Source: Rhizophagus sp. LPA8_4_AMF (lineage: Eukaryota > Glomeromycota > Glomeromycetes > Glomerales > Glomeraceae). Taken from it: a DNA stretch of 26,274 nucleotides. The stretch covers positions 1-26,274 of the forward strand of contig JADRCO010000803.1 of NCBI GenBank assembly GCA_021464525.1, given 5' to 3'. The position numbers were made by a program, and so were the translations under genes. The notes beneath the pieces were generated by a model. The model ran no database searches. It was given only the letters and a program-made list of their open reading frames with translations, and was not told the DNA's origin. Shown piece by piece: positions 1 to 11,528 of the stretch. The number at the start of each line of letters is the position of its first letter. The stretch's first letter is position 1.

Positions 1-68
<68 letters not shown>

Positions 69-539
69 TTTAGAGTTTATACATGGTTTTTTTTTTCTTT
101 TTCGAGTTAATAAATAGGTTTTTTTTTCTTAAAACTTACAAGTATATAATTATAATAAAAGGGAGGATAAGCAAAAAAAAAATATATATATATATATTAT
201 TATGTAAGGGATTATGAAATAAATAATTGTACAGAGTTAAAATAATAATGATGATGATATCTATACAGTATTCGCCATTCTTATGAAATCATTTTATGAA
301 ATAACGGAAGGGATTATTTCAAATAATGATTCTTAATAAAATGTGAAAATTAATTCTTATTTTTTTGCATATTTTTTAATGTGTTTTAATCTATAGAGTA
401 TATGTGTGTGTTCTAATGTATATAACAAGGAAAAAAGAGAGAGATGAAAAATAAATAAATACGTTTTTTTTATAATAATGTAATCTATCCCACGCCCACC
501 CAAAATGTAATTAAGAAAGAAGAAAGAAATGGAATGAAA

Positions 540-575
<36 letters not shown>
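1..575. other. AT-rich flank, 3' side of the kinase gene
   Basis: No gene is visible here. The stretch opens with about 55 nearly pure T bases, followed by A- and T-runs, and it has an (AT)n microsatellite at about 543-576 that ends directly at the kinase stop codon. It should hold the 3' UTR and polyadenylation region of the minus-strand kinase gene. Confidence 0.6.
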
Positions 576-578
<3 letters not shown>

Positions 579-2432
579 TGAAGTTGGAATCATTGGTGGG
601 GGTGCAATAGATCTTCTTCGATGCATCATGCTTGGTGGTGGTGGAGGAATGTATTGTTCCTCTTCGTCTTCGTAATCACTTTCCGTTTCGGAAAGTTCTT
701 CTTCTGGTGGACAATGAGTATCGTACTCTTCGAATGTTATTTCTTCGGCTGAATCCATAGATTTATTTACTATTATTAAACAGAAAAATGATAATTGTAA
801 GTATAAAAAGTCTCATCTATGATAAATCACATATAAATTTTTTTTTTTTTTGCATTTGTAGTACTTACAATCGAAATATGATGTTTGCGAAGGTTCTGCT
901 ACATATGTACAATTTGTGGGTGTGGGTAAATTCGGGTATAATATGAAACGACTAGTATAAAAAGCGAATGGATGAACATCTGGAGCAACTGGATATCGCG
1001 TATCTGAGATTCGTGATGAAAGTATTCGCTCAAATGCATCAAGATCATCAATTTCATCTGCTGTGTTAAATGAGTATTCGTCTAGACGGAGAAGTCGTCG
1101 TTGATATTCGTAAGGAGATAATAAAATATCTATTATTTCTTCTGCATCAGGTCTTTTTGAAGGATCTGCATCCCAGCATTTCTTCATTAATTCTTCATAA
1201 AATAGTGGAGTACCAGGTACAATTGATTCTCGAAAACCGTGACAAATTTCTAAAGCTAACGAATGATCATGAGGTCTATCAGCAAATGGAGGTTTCCCTG
1301 ATGAGATTTCCCACATAATAAACGCAAAACTATATATGTCAGCTTTAGCAGTAAATGATCCACCGGCTAAAACTTCAGGTGCCACAAAAGGTAAAGATCC
1401 ATAAACTCCTCGTGGTTCTGATGGATCTGAAGGTCCACATAAACCAAAATCAGCAATATTACAACTATAAAATTTTAATACATTTCCACTATGAAGATTT
1501 TTATGGTATGTGCCATTCTTGTGTATGTTTAGGAGCCCCATCGCTATGTTACATAACATTTCTACAGCATCTTTCCAACGTAATGTGCCCATATTTCGTT
1601 GTACATAATGACGCAAATCCCCATCTTCAGCGTAATTCATAACCATCATAAATTCTCCCGTTTCTGGATGTTTTGTAACACCATGACAATGTACAATATA
1701 TCCACATCCATCCAATTTGAGACTACCGTGACGCTTAATCTATAAAAGAAAAAAAAAAAAGATTTTTAAAAATAATTTAAAAAAAAAAATCTAAAAGATC
1801 TGAGTCATATAAGTAGATCAATTCTATAATTGGTTAAATTACTAACCTCGTCCAAGAATTCGTCACTAATGTTCTGCGAATTCTTGAGTGATTTTAGTGC
1901 AACCATAAGCGGCTTTTCTACAAAAGTTTGTTTTGCTCCATCCCATACTTTTTCTTTCTTATTTACCCAGGTAGCAGAGAAAACTGAACTGTAGCCCCCT
2001 TTTGATACGAATTTAACGTCGCTGAAATTTTCAAAAGGTATCCATTGCATATGTTGGCGAGGATCTCTGTTTTTTTTTTTAAAAAAAAAAATATTTTAAA
2101 ATTAGTCATTAAAAACGATTAGTAAGCTGAAGAATAAATTCCTCCGAGCGAATTACTCAGAAAAGCATTTCGTTTAAGAAAATTATATAAAATTTATAAA
2201 AAAATGGGTATATTTGAACGTACGGTGTCTCCAACTGGGTTTGTTGTATAAATTTGTCTAAGACATCATTTTCGCTCGTCCAATTTTCAAATTCGTTGAT
2301 AAGACGAAGTCTTTCTTCCCATTGCCAATCATCATCCGTCAAGTCAACATCAACACTTATATCTTCGTCTTCTTGGTCGTCAAAAAATTTGAGTTGACTT
2401 GAAACAAGAAAATCTTCAACCTTTGCCGTCAT
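576..2432 (-). CDS. TKL-type protein kinase-like gene, probable pseudokinase (497 aa, 4 exons)
   Basis: Exons, read on the minus strand, are 2432-2224, 2066-1847, 1739-869 and 769-576. All introns are GT-AG (157, 107 and 99 bp), and the joined frame of 1494 nt is open. Seen in the protein: an acidic N-terminus (residues 1-70); a Gly-rich loop SKGGYSSV (91-98); the VALK lysine K128; GYIVHCHGVTKHPETGEF at about 156-173; HKNLHSGN (222-229); DFG at 240-242; APE at 263-265; then a tail that is acidic and rich in Tyr and Pro (last 65 residues), with a run of five prolines. The layout matches the tyrosine-kinase-like kinases expanded in Glomeromycotina. The catalytic HRD aspartate is Asn here (HKN), while the VALK lysine, the metal-binding Asn of HSGN and DFG remain. 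This suggests nucleotide binding with weak or no phosphotransfer, acting as a scaffold or allosteric partner. Substrate and partners are unknown. The gene is divergent from the golgin gene. Confidence 0.88.
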
Positions 2433-3945
2433 TTTTTTTTGAACACAGACGAATATCAAAATTTACAAGCGAATTTATAGGTGGAAAAAAAAAAAAATTT
2501 ATCTATTGTTAATGGTTTATAATGCTATTAAAACAATTATTTAGGTTTCAAAAAAGTTTCAAAATAAGAAAGCTTTTTAGTTGGAAGGGGGAATAAATGA
2601 AAAAAATGATAAAAAATTGTAAGGAATTGTTTTAGTAGGGAAGAATAATGAAGAACAATTTAGCAGAAAAGTTGGAAGAAACAAGGGGGGTATATGAGAT
2701 GATCGACCGCCAATTGGTGTCATCGGTGAATTTTTATTAACCCTCAGCCCCAAATATCGGAATTGATTGATTGGGTGATGTATTGACATTTGGGTAGGAC
2801 AATTAGTTTGGATACACAAACTAACAACAATCGAAAGCTGAACAAAGGTAAAGAATAAAATGCACGTGGCACAGTAGAAATAAATTTGACACCTTTGTTT
2901 TAATAATGAACCAAAAATGAAAAAGAGTGAAACCTGCAACATGTATATGACACAATCATTTCTATTCTCACGCCCACATATTATCACAATAAGTGGAAAC
3001 TCTAATTAGTTTCTTCATTTGACATATCTACTTTTCATCATAGTGGAGCCCATGTATTGATTTACCATCTACACTTTCTTAAAAATGCATTTAAGTTTGA
3101 AAAATGGCTAAATTGGCTTAAATCGCTTCCAATTTTATTGTAAAACCCGCCTTCAAAATTTCAACTTTTCTCCCCCGGAAATTTATGTACAACAACTGCA
3201 TAATTTGATCCATTTTCAGATGTTTTTTCATTGCCTTTTGCATTCAATTAATTGACTTTTTAATGTAACTTGTAACTTTATATATGACTTCCACAAATGT
3301 CTTTATTCTGTGTTAAATATTACTTTCCTTAAAACTGTCTAACGTAGATATTTTATTATAAAGTATTAATGATGTAAAACAAAGTTCAGACCGCATAATC
3401 TTTATAATTCAAAGAAACTGTCAGCTGTCAAAATGTCAAAAATAGATATTAGTATTAAATTTCGACCCGTTACCGTAGATAAAAAAAAATTATGGTATCA
3501 CAACGGGTATCACACATAAAATAACAGATTTTTCCGAATTTTCTATGCGCAGATTTGTAACACAACGATCGAATTTCTATAAATTCAAGTGGGAGACTTT
3601 GTTTTATTGATTTTTGATATTCATTCTCGAAAAGGTTCAAGACTACGCATAAAAGATCTCTGCATACTGCACAGCCCGAGTTGTTGGGCGTTATCGCAGT
3701 TTACTTTTTTATTTACTAAAGTGAGTTAGATTTATTAAAGTCTTTATATTAGATCTAATATTGTTATTGCGTAGAATTGACATATTTTCTTTGTTTTTCA
3801 AAGATCTTTGGGTAAACCATTCGATTTTTGGAGGTAACAAAGTCATTTGATTTGTTGGACAGGGTCTCAGAGTCTCTTTATGGTTAATATGTTTTCAGTG
3901 ATTTGGTTTCTTTTTTATTAATTTCGTTCTATTATTTTTATTTTT

Positions 3946-4004
<59 letters not shown>

Positions 4005-4296
4005 TATTATTATTTTCATGCAGTAATAAAAAAAAATTGACACAATAATTTGTTCATTGTGTAAAAGTAATATTATACGTTTAAATTATTATACATTGTT
4101 ATTTTTTATTTATTTAGATCTAAGTTATTTTAAGTTCAGAGAGGATTTACATTAATTATAAATTTTTTGGTAAGACAAATATATTTGACTTTGCTCATCT
4201 TTCTAAATAAAGGTACATCATAACAGACTTTCACAATGATTTTATAATCTTTTATTATTCTTTCTTTTTAGTAACGAAATTCTTTTTTTTAAAAAT
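2433..4296. other. Divergent intergenic region between kinase and golgin genes
   Basis: No convincing coding sequence is seen on either strand. The region must hold the promoters of the minus-strand kinase and the plus-strand golgin gene. Towards the golgin side there is a CATAAAAG box near 3649. A GTGAGT donor at 3721 and a pyrimidine-rich acceptor ending at 4271 could bound a 5'-UTR intron. A nearly pure T tract of about 55 bases lies at about 3948-4002. A small hairpin (GCCC, 8-nt loop, GGGC) lies at about 3674-3689. Confidence 0.5.
3721..4271 (+). other. Possible 5'-UTR intron of the golgin gene
   Basis: It starts with the strong donor GTGAGT and ends with CTTTCTTTTTAG, 25 nt before the golgin ATG at 4297. 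It would be 551 bp, several times longer than the coding introns, and includes the long T tract. This is inferred from splice consensus only. Confidence 0.35.
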
Positions 4297-6862
4297 ATGG
4301 ATGAACAAGTCGGGGAACAACATGATCGAAAGTTTGCAAATATAGCAAGAAATATAAGGACTGGAGTATGTTATGATTTCATGTGTTTATCTTTGATCTA
4401 TTAAAAGTTCCGAATAATGATAGATTATTTCTTTTTATTTCTAAATAGAGTCCAACACCAAACTCGCGTGGAAAGAATGACGATCTTGAAAGTAGAAATT
4501 TTACACTTCAAGAAGAGGTAATAAATAATTATATTATTATTTGGATTTATTAAGGATATTATTTTACATTAGCTTTATTAGTTAAATGCATATATATATA
4601 TATTTATATTTTTTTATTAGGTTAAAGATTTAAGAATTCAATTAGGTGGAAAACAAAATGATATTAATAAAATTCAGGAATTGCTTAACAAGAGAACTGG
4701 TAAATTTTATTTATATTTATTTTTATAGTTTTTCCTTTTTATTTATTTATTTATTTATCTTGATTTTAACGAGTATTTTTTTTTTCTTTTAAAAAAATTT
4801 TTTAGCTGAGTTAGATAAGACAAAAAATGAATTTGATGAAAAAATGAAAAAAATGAAAGGCAAATAAGATTTAATTAAATTACTCTTTAGTTCGTTTAAA
4901 ATTTAATTTAATTTAATTTAATTATTTATTTTATTTTATCTTTTTTCTTTTTTTTTTAAAAAAAAAAAAAATAAATCATTTATACACTTATAGGGATCTT
5001 TAATGGTGCTAATAAAAGTTTGATGGAATTAAGGAAAACTGTTGCATCAAAAGATTCAGAGATTGAAGAGCTTAAAGCAACTATAGAAAGTATGAAAGAG
5101 AAATATGAGGAAGCAAAGAATATTGTGGATGAAAGCAAAAGTTTGTAAATTATTTTTTAATGAATATTTGATCATATAATTTTTACCTAGAAATTTTACA
5201 TAATTTTTGTTTCTTCTAGAATCAACAGAAAAATTGACAACGGAAATGCATAGTCAGTCAGCTACGTATAATGCACAAATAGAACAACTGGTAATTAGAC
5301 GAATGTCAAAATATGTTAAAATTTAAAATTTAATATTATTATACGTATACTAAAATTTATTTTTGAAATTTTTTTTATTAGGAATCAAAACTTAGGCAGT
5401 CAAATCAACAAGTTGTCCAAGTAAAAGAAGAGTTTCAACAATACAAGACAAGAGCTCACGCATTACTAGAACAAAAAAATTCAAGGGGAGAAAACGATAC
5501 AGAAATTTTAGAATTAGTAGCTGCAAATAAAAAATTGGAATCTGAACTAATGTTCGTTAGAATTAAATAACATATATACTTTATAACTATTATAAGAATC
5601 ACTCACAACTTTTTTTTTTCTTTAATTAGTTTCAAGTCTTCTGAATTAAAATATGCTCAGGACAAACTTAAAGTTGCTGAAAGAGATCTCAAACGTGCAT
5701 ATGAACTCAATACACAACTTGAAAATGATTTTGAAAAAGCACAAAGAGCAGCAAAGGAAAATTCCGATACCGTAAAATCAATTCAAAAACAATTAGATAA
5801 TTTAACGGAAGATAATGAACATTTAAAAGCAGGTTAATATTCTTATCTTAATATTAATTTAGTATTATGTTTTATTCTAATTTAATATATAAAAAAAAAA
5901 TTTTAGCACTCAAAGAAACTGAAGATCGTTACTTAGCTAATGTTGATGATTTTGAAGATAGACTTAAGAATGCAATAGAAGCAAAAGAGAAAAGTCTTAA
6001 ACAAAAGCAAGAGGAGAATGAAGCTTTACAAAAAATTTCAGAGGTAATAAAATATTAAAGAACGTTAAATAATTATTTAATTTAAGTGAATATTGATTTA
6101 TAAATAATTTGTTTGATTATTATCTCTATAGCAACTTGGTGAGGAATTATCACAAGTAAGATTAGAATTATCACAACGTAATGAACAAATAGAAGAACTT
6201 AAAAAACAAATTTCTGGTAAAACGCAAGTAGCATCAATATCAGCTATAAAGAACGTTATTAAAAGTCGTTCTTCGTCTCCATCATCTTTTACAAGTCGTA
6301 ATAGTAGTAAGTAATTTAAATCAATTTTTATTTTTATTTTCTTCTATATTATTTTATTATTACAACTGTTTGATATAAATTAAAAAAAAAATTTTTTTTC
6401 AAGATACATTATCCGACCTTCTAGCAGATATGGAAGAACGTACACCTAATGCGTCTGATAAAGATAAGGATAATACATTTAAATTGCAACATATGGCTGA
6501 AATGTTGAATGAAAGTGAGGCACAAGTTCAAAAGTTATTGGAACAAGAGAAGGTAATGACTATATAGTTATTTTTAAATAGATTATTATCTCTATTAACA
6601 TTATTAAAACCTTATAATCTAGATATTGAAAGAAGAGATTCGTAAATTAGATAGATTAGAGAAACGGCAAAATTTGAGTGTAGAATATTTAAAAAATGTT
6701 GTTCTCAAGTTTTTTGAGACAGAACCATCCAGCCGTGAGCCTTTGGTTCCCGTAATATCAACAATATTACAATTAAGTCCAGAGGAAACAAAAAGTTTAA
6801 AAGAAAATGCTATTGATACGACAAATTCCAATCAAGTTGTGATAGGGTTTGGAGTCTTATAG
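4297..6862 (+). CDS. GRIP-domain golgin, coiled-coil Golgi tether (520 aa, 12 exons)
   Basis: Exons are 4297-4365, 4449-4517, 4621-4699, 4806-4859, 4994-5140, 5220-5290, 5382-5551, 5630-5832, 5907-6043, 6132-6306, 6404-6552 and 6623-6862. The joined frame (1563 nt) is open. Intron 4 begins with GC (GCAAAT); the other ten are GT-AG. The protein is Lys/Glu/Gln-rich heptad-like coiled coil over most of residues 25-360, then has a Ser-rich linker (about 378-392), another coil (about 415-458) and a C-terminal GRIP domain at about 459-503, with VEYLKNVVLKFFE (Tyr463) and VPVISTILQLSPEE. GRIP domains bind the Arl1 GTPase and target coiled-coil tethers to the trans-Golgi; the Tyr in the EYLKNV motif is the key contact in known members. 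Yeast Imh1 and the animal golgin-97/245 and GCC proteins are relatives. At 520 aa it is short for the class. Orthology to a specific member is not resolved. Confidence 0.92.
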
Positions 6863-7396
6863 GTAAATATTTTTGTTTAATGATTTTTTTTGCTTGTTTG
6901 TTTCAGATTAAGTGTTACAGTGCAGTAGTTTAGTGGAGTAATTTGGTGGGGTAGTATTGTAATTTTTTATTTATTTTTTTTTATTTATTTAAATGAATAA
7001 TAATTCATACAATAATTTTGTATTAATATAAGATAGATTAAAATAATCATTCAGTAGTGATACAGTATAAAATTATTTTAATAGAATATAGAAACATCAT
7101 CATCTTTATTTTCGCATTTTTGTAATAAAGTTTATAATAAAAGCCGTATATAATTAAAGTTTGATAATCTATCAAATTTTTTTTTTTAATATGTATAAAA
7201 ACAAGAAAATTCTTTGTTGATCTCATATCTCATATTTAATTAATTAATTATCATCTATAATTTTAATATATGCATATGCGCAAAGTTTGTCGTTATACGA
7301 CATGATTTATTTACTATATAACTTCGACGCCCTCAATCTTTTTATATTAACTTTAATTTGTTTACACCTAAATTTAAAGTTTCTACTTTGCCTTAT
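6863..7396. other. Convergent 3' region; possible 3'-UTR intron
   Basis: This is the tail-to-tail spacer between the golgin and the minus-strand Trp-motif gene. A GTAAAT donor begins 1 nt after the golgin TAG (6864) and an acceptor TTTGTTTCAG ends at 6906, so a 43-bp 3'-UTR intron is possible. AATAAA-like signals (for example TGTAATAAAG near 7121) fit golgin polyadenylation. No further gene is seen. Confidence 0.4.
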
Positions 7397-10300
7397 CTAC
7401 GCTTCTTGTAACCAACGAACAAAAGATTTCCATCCCGGCAAGCTATTAACAACCTCTGAAAAATCCAATCCACTCTCCGACTGCATATTTTCACTATCAT
7501 TGTTATTATTATCATCGCTATTTTCTATTGTATCATTATTGTCTTTAATATTGATATTATTATTAATTTCTTTTTTCTCCACTTGATGTTCCTGTTTTCC
7601 TTCAAAATTATATTTTGGAATTTCTTGAGATATCATAGAATTTGTTTGTTCACAAATATCTTCCTTTTTTTCATTTTCGAGAATTTTTTGTGAAATAACG
7701 AGAGCTGGAAATGATCTACTAACATAATCTCCTAAATTAAGTGAACTAAATCTTTCTGATGTTAAAATACCTTTTTGATTTGTTGTTAGAGATCCTATAT
7801 TAGTAAAATCAGATTTTAATTCTGTAGCAGCATTGTTCTTGGCGTCGATCACGTCTTTGTTGAAATTATTTACGGCTCCCGTGGAACTAGTTTGAGATGC
7901 ATTTGCAAAAATTCCTCCAAGTTTTCCTTCAGTATCAACAAAGAAATTGCTGTTAGATATATTGTCATTGTTATTATGATCATCTTAAATAAAAAAAAAT
8001 AAAAAAAAAATTTTAGATAAATTTTAAACCATTAATCAATTAAATGAACGATGAATTAATTGAAAAATACCTTACCTTTCTTACTATTGAGGAAGTTTGG
8101 AGTTTTTTGGAGATGACTTTTATTTTGTATTTTCAACACTAGATTTTCCCAATCACCATTACGAGCTAAGCTTCCTGTGGTGGGAGCTTTCTTCGAAAAT
8201 TTATTCAGAGGAGTAGGCTTGCTAACACGTTTAGAGGATTTTTGATTCACTATTAATTGGTAGAATAATAAGATTATATAACATAGATCGAAATTTTTCA
8301 TATCGCAAATACAATATTTTAAGAATGTGAACCTATTTTATTCCTTGCAGAACTGAGTCCATTAAATCTTGATGTTAATTCTTGCCAATCTGAATCTGAA
8401 TCTTCAATATTTGGTTCGGTTTCTAACAAATTTTCATTTGTAAGATGATCAAATGTCGGCAATGCTGATAATGTTGGTGTAAAATTATTAATTTGTTTCT
8501 CATTTCCTTTATCAACCTTTTTTCCTATAGGAGTATCACCTATGACTTCTGTTATCGCTGTTTCTGCAAAAGTTACATTTGGTCTAAAATATTCACTATT
8601 AATAGCAGAACAATTAACATCACGGTTATCATCAACTTTTGATAAGTAGTCTTTAATACTTTGTTGATTATCACCAATCTTTCCCAAATATTCTCTCATT
8701 ATTTTATGTTTTTCTAATAATAATATATATTCATCCATTTGAGAAATGACCGACATTTGATTTGTTTCAGATGATTTGATTGTCGAGTGACTCTTATCTG
8801 GAATTATATATTATTTTAATGTTAAATAGAAAAAAAAACATATCATGAAAACACATCAGTATAAATAATAAACCAACCATTCAAATTTTCATCATGTTTT
8901 TGTTCATTAATTTCTGCAGATGGGGGTTTTCCATCATTTTTGTCGATTTGTCCACAAAATCTATCGTTATTCACAGATAAAGAATCTTTACTGGCGAGAT
9001 CACTTTTTGGTACTGAACGAACTACTATTTTCTCCCAACCATCTTCTGTACAAACTTCTTTTTGTGATCTAGAAGGACCCGAATTAGTACTAGACCTAAT
9101 CGCGTTATTGTTTCGTTCCTGTTCCAAATTCTTATTGTTTTCGCTCTCCTTTTTTCCGATAAACGATCCTAGAACACTTCCAATATTTCTTGATCCATCA
9201 TTTTGTTGATTAATTATACTTGAATCCTTTGATTCACCAATATGACTTGCAATCTTATTAACACGTTGTTCATGCTTTTGTAATTTACGTTCCCAGTTAA
9301 TTAAATTTAATCTCTTATCAACCAAATCTTGAGCAATTTCTAGCGCAGTTTTTAATCTCTTTTCTTTCCTATTTAACTGTCCTTCAACATTTTTTAGTCC
9401 ATCAGTAGCTTTTTGAAGTTGTTTCAGAAGAGCGTCTAGAGAATTACTTGTTGTACCAAAGTCTTCGGGCGGTTGATCGAGAGATATACTAATCAAGATA
9501 AGTTAAATTTTAGTAATAAATAAAATTAAGGAACAAAAATATTTATATTATTAATTAATAAAACCTTAAAGCATCGATAATATCTCTCGTATCTTTTCCT
9601 GTTATGGTATTTAAAAGATCTCTGACATGTTTTTTACCATCCTTTATTTTCTGATCACGCTCGGCGATTTCATCGTGTTTTTCAATCAAATCCGTAACTA
9701 TTCCTTGCATAGTTTCCAAAGTCCTTTGATGACGTTCTAAAGCAGCCTTATCCCGAGCATTTAATTTCGTTTTTGTCGATCTAATTTTTGATAATAGATC
9801 TAGTAATGGCTTTGAATCTCCCATTGTTGACATTTCATTATCAGATGAAGAATTCGAACCTAAACAATCCTCTACAATATTACTTGGTGATGGAACTTTT
9901 GAGTTATTTTCGATTTTTTCGGGTTCATCAAATTCTTCAAAATGATTCAGCCAGCCCTGAACTTTTGCAATCGTTCGAATATTTTCTTTTGGTCTCCCCT
10001 CTGAATGTGAACGCTGAATTGATTTTAATGGAGGCTTTGAAATTGGGGTTTCTTTCTGTGTTTTTTGCTTTGATTGGGGTTGATTAGATATTTTTGGTGC
10101 TAATTGGGAACCTTTCTTTAATTTTTTATTATCCAAAGATTTTTGGATCTGTACGCCAACAGGTTTAGTTGGCTCAGATTGATTCTCCCTAGGATGTGAT
10201 AAGCTTGTCATTTCATCTTTTTCCTCTATAATTTGTTGTTGCATTTCACCTTTATCGATCACAGGCTGTAATACATATCTTTCTTTAAGGATCTGTTTAA

Positions 10301-11160
10301 ATGATTGATCAGGTGCCAAAGCCTTTAAAATATTCTCTTCATATTTATCAGGTTGGTCGGCATTTAAAGTCCAGTTAGAAAATTGTGATTTATCATTTTC
10401 TTTTTTTAGTGACATTGAAAGAAAATCTTTCCACCCAATATTATTAGGAGTTAAATTTTCCCAATATTCTATATTTTCATTATTCTCTTCTAGAGAATAA
10501 TTAATTGAAGAATCCCTTGATTCTCTTGCAATCTCTGCCATTCTTTCTCTTCTTTGTTGTTTCCTGATCTCTTGGTATTCATCATCTATAATATCTTCAT
10601 TAAGTTTTAATTCTCGATTCTTAGCTTCCAATTGCTGAGCCAATTTTTCTTTCCTTTGTTTTCGTCTAAATTCCTCTAATTGTTTTAATCTTTTATCCGT
10701 CTCCTCTTTAATTACTTGTTTCCTCATTAGTTCATATTCTTGTTTACGCTTAGCTTTTTCTTGAAGTTTTGCTTTGTAATTCATATATGAATGAATATTT
10801 TCTGAATCGTATTTTTTTGATTTTGGTGCGAACCCTTTATTAGCTTGTGGACGCACTAAATTACGTATACCGGTATTAACAGTATTAGGAGGTAATGATT
10901 CTGTTGATAATAATTGTTGTGATAAAGATTTTGCTAAAGGTTGTTTATTGTTAACAATATCCTTTTGATTTACCGTAAAATCATTCATCTGAATAGAATT
11001 CTCCTGAATTATATCATTTCTTTGATCATCATCACTTTCCTGATAACTTTGTATCCTTACACTCTTTGAACCATGATCATTACGTTTAACTCTTGATCTT
11101 TCTTGAGATTTAATCAATAAATCATCAACATTTCCTATATAATGTGGATCGTGAGACGAC

Positions 11161-11198
<38 letters not shown>

Positions 11199-11528
11199 TA
11201 CACGTCGTTCTTTCGCTAAATGATCAAGTTGATTTAATCTCTCTTTACGTCTACCCCTCTTTAACAACGCAACCATATTTAGTAATTCAGGATTTTCATG
11301 ATAATGTGAATTTAATGTTTTAAATTTTTTTTTTAAAACATAATCTTCTAAACCTTCTTTTCCTGATGAATGTATTGATAATTTCTCGGTAGTATCTTGA
11401 AATTCATATTCGTTTGAACGTTGTGAAATATAACTATAATTAGAACTATTCGACGTGTTAAATGATAAATCTTCTAATTTTTTTTTAGAAGAATGGCGTT
11501 TCTTGGTTGTTTGTGAATGTACAGACAT
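7397..11528 (-). CDS. Large coiled-coil, poly-Q protein with repeated Trp motifs (1266 aa, 5 exons)
   Basis: Not recognised. Exons on the minus strand are 11528-9565, 9488-8878, 8797-8333, 8249-8076 and 7983-7397. The introns are 76-92 bp and GT-AG, and the joined frame of 3801 nt is open. The start is the ATG at 11528; the reading frame runs a little further 5' but offers no other ATG. Seen: a basic, Ser-rich N-terminus; a run of 12 Gln (residues 112-123); a highly charged coiled coil at about 245-335; Pro/Lys/Ser-rich disorder; coiled coils at about 575-650 and 672-737; then an Asn/Ser-rich C-terminal half. Tryptophans recur in a similar setting: YWENL (about 355), GWKDFL (W366), GWLNHF (W526), GWEKIV (W806), DWQEL (W996), DWENL (W1047) and GWKSFV (W1256, near the C-terminus). 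This looks like a scaffold whose Trp-centred short motifs dock a partner. A cytoskeletal or trafficking role is a guess. Confidence 0.85.
11160..11195 (-). repeat. CAA/CAG trinucleotide tract encoding 12 Gln
   Basis: This is an in-frame (TTG)n/(CAA)n microsatellite inside exon 1 of the Trp-motif gene. It encodes Gln residues 112-123 between two basic charged segments and is likely to be length-polymorphic. Confidence 0.9.

Noticed and set aside
2577-2987. 136-codon open frame on the minus strand upstream of the kinase
   Set aside because: Low-complexity Phe/Leu/Ser-rich composition, no domain, no family marks, and it lies where the kinase promoter should be.
7287-7586. Plus-strand frame with many Leu/Ser
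   Set aside because: Antisense shadow of the Asn/Asp-rich last exon of the Trp-motif gene.
8056-8301. Hydrophobic N-terminus (MKNFDLCYIILLFYQLIV) that resembles a signal peptide
   Set aside because: It is intron sequence; the exon starts at 8249 and joins in phase with the preceding exon.
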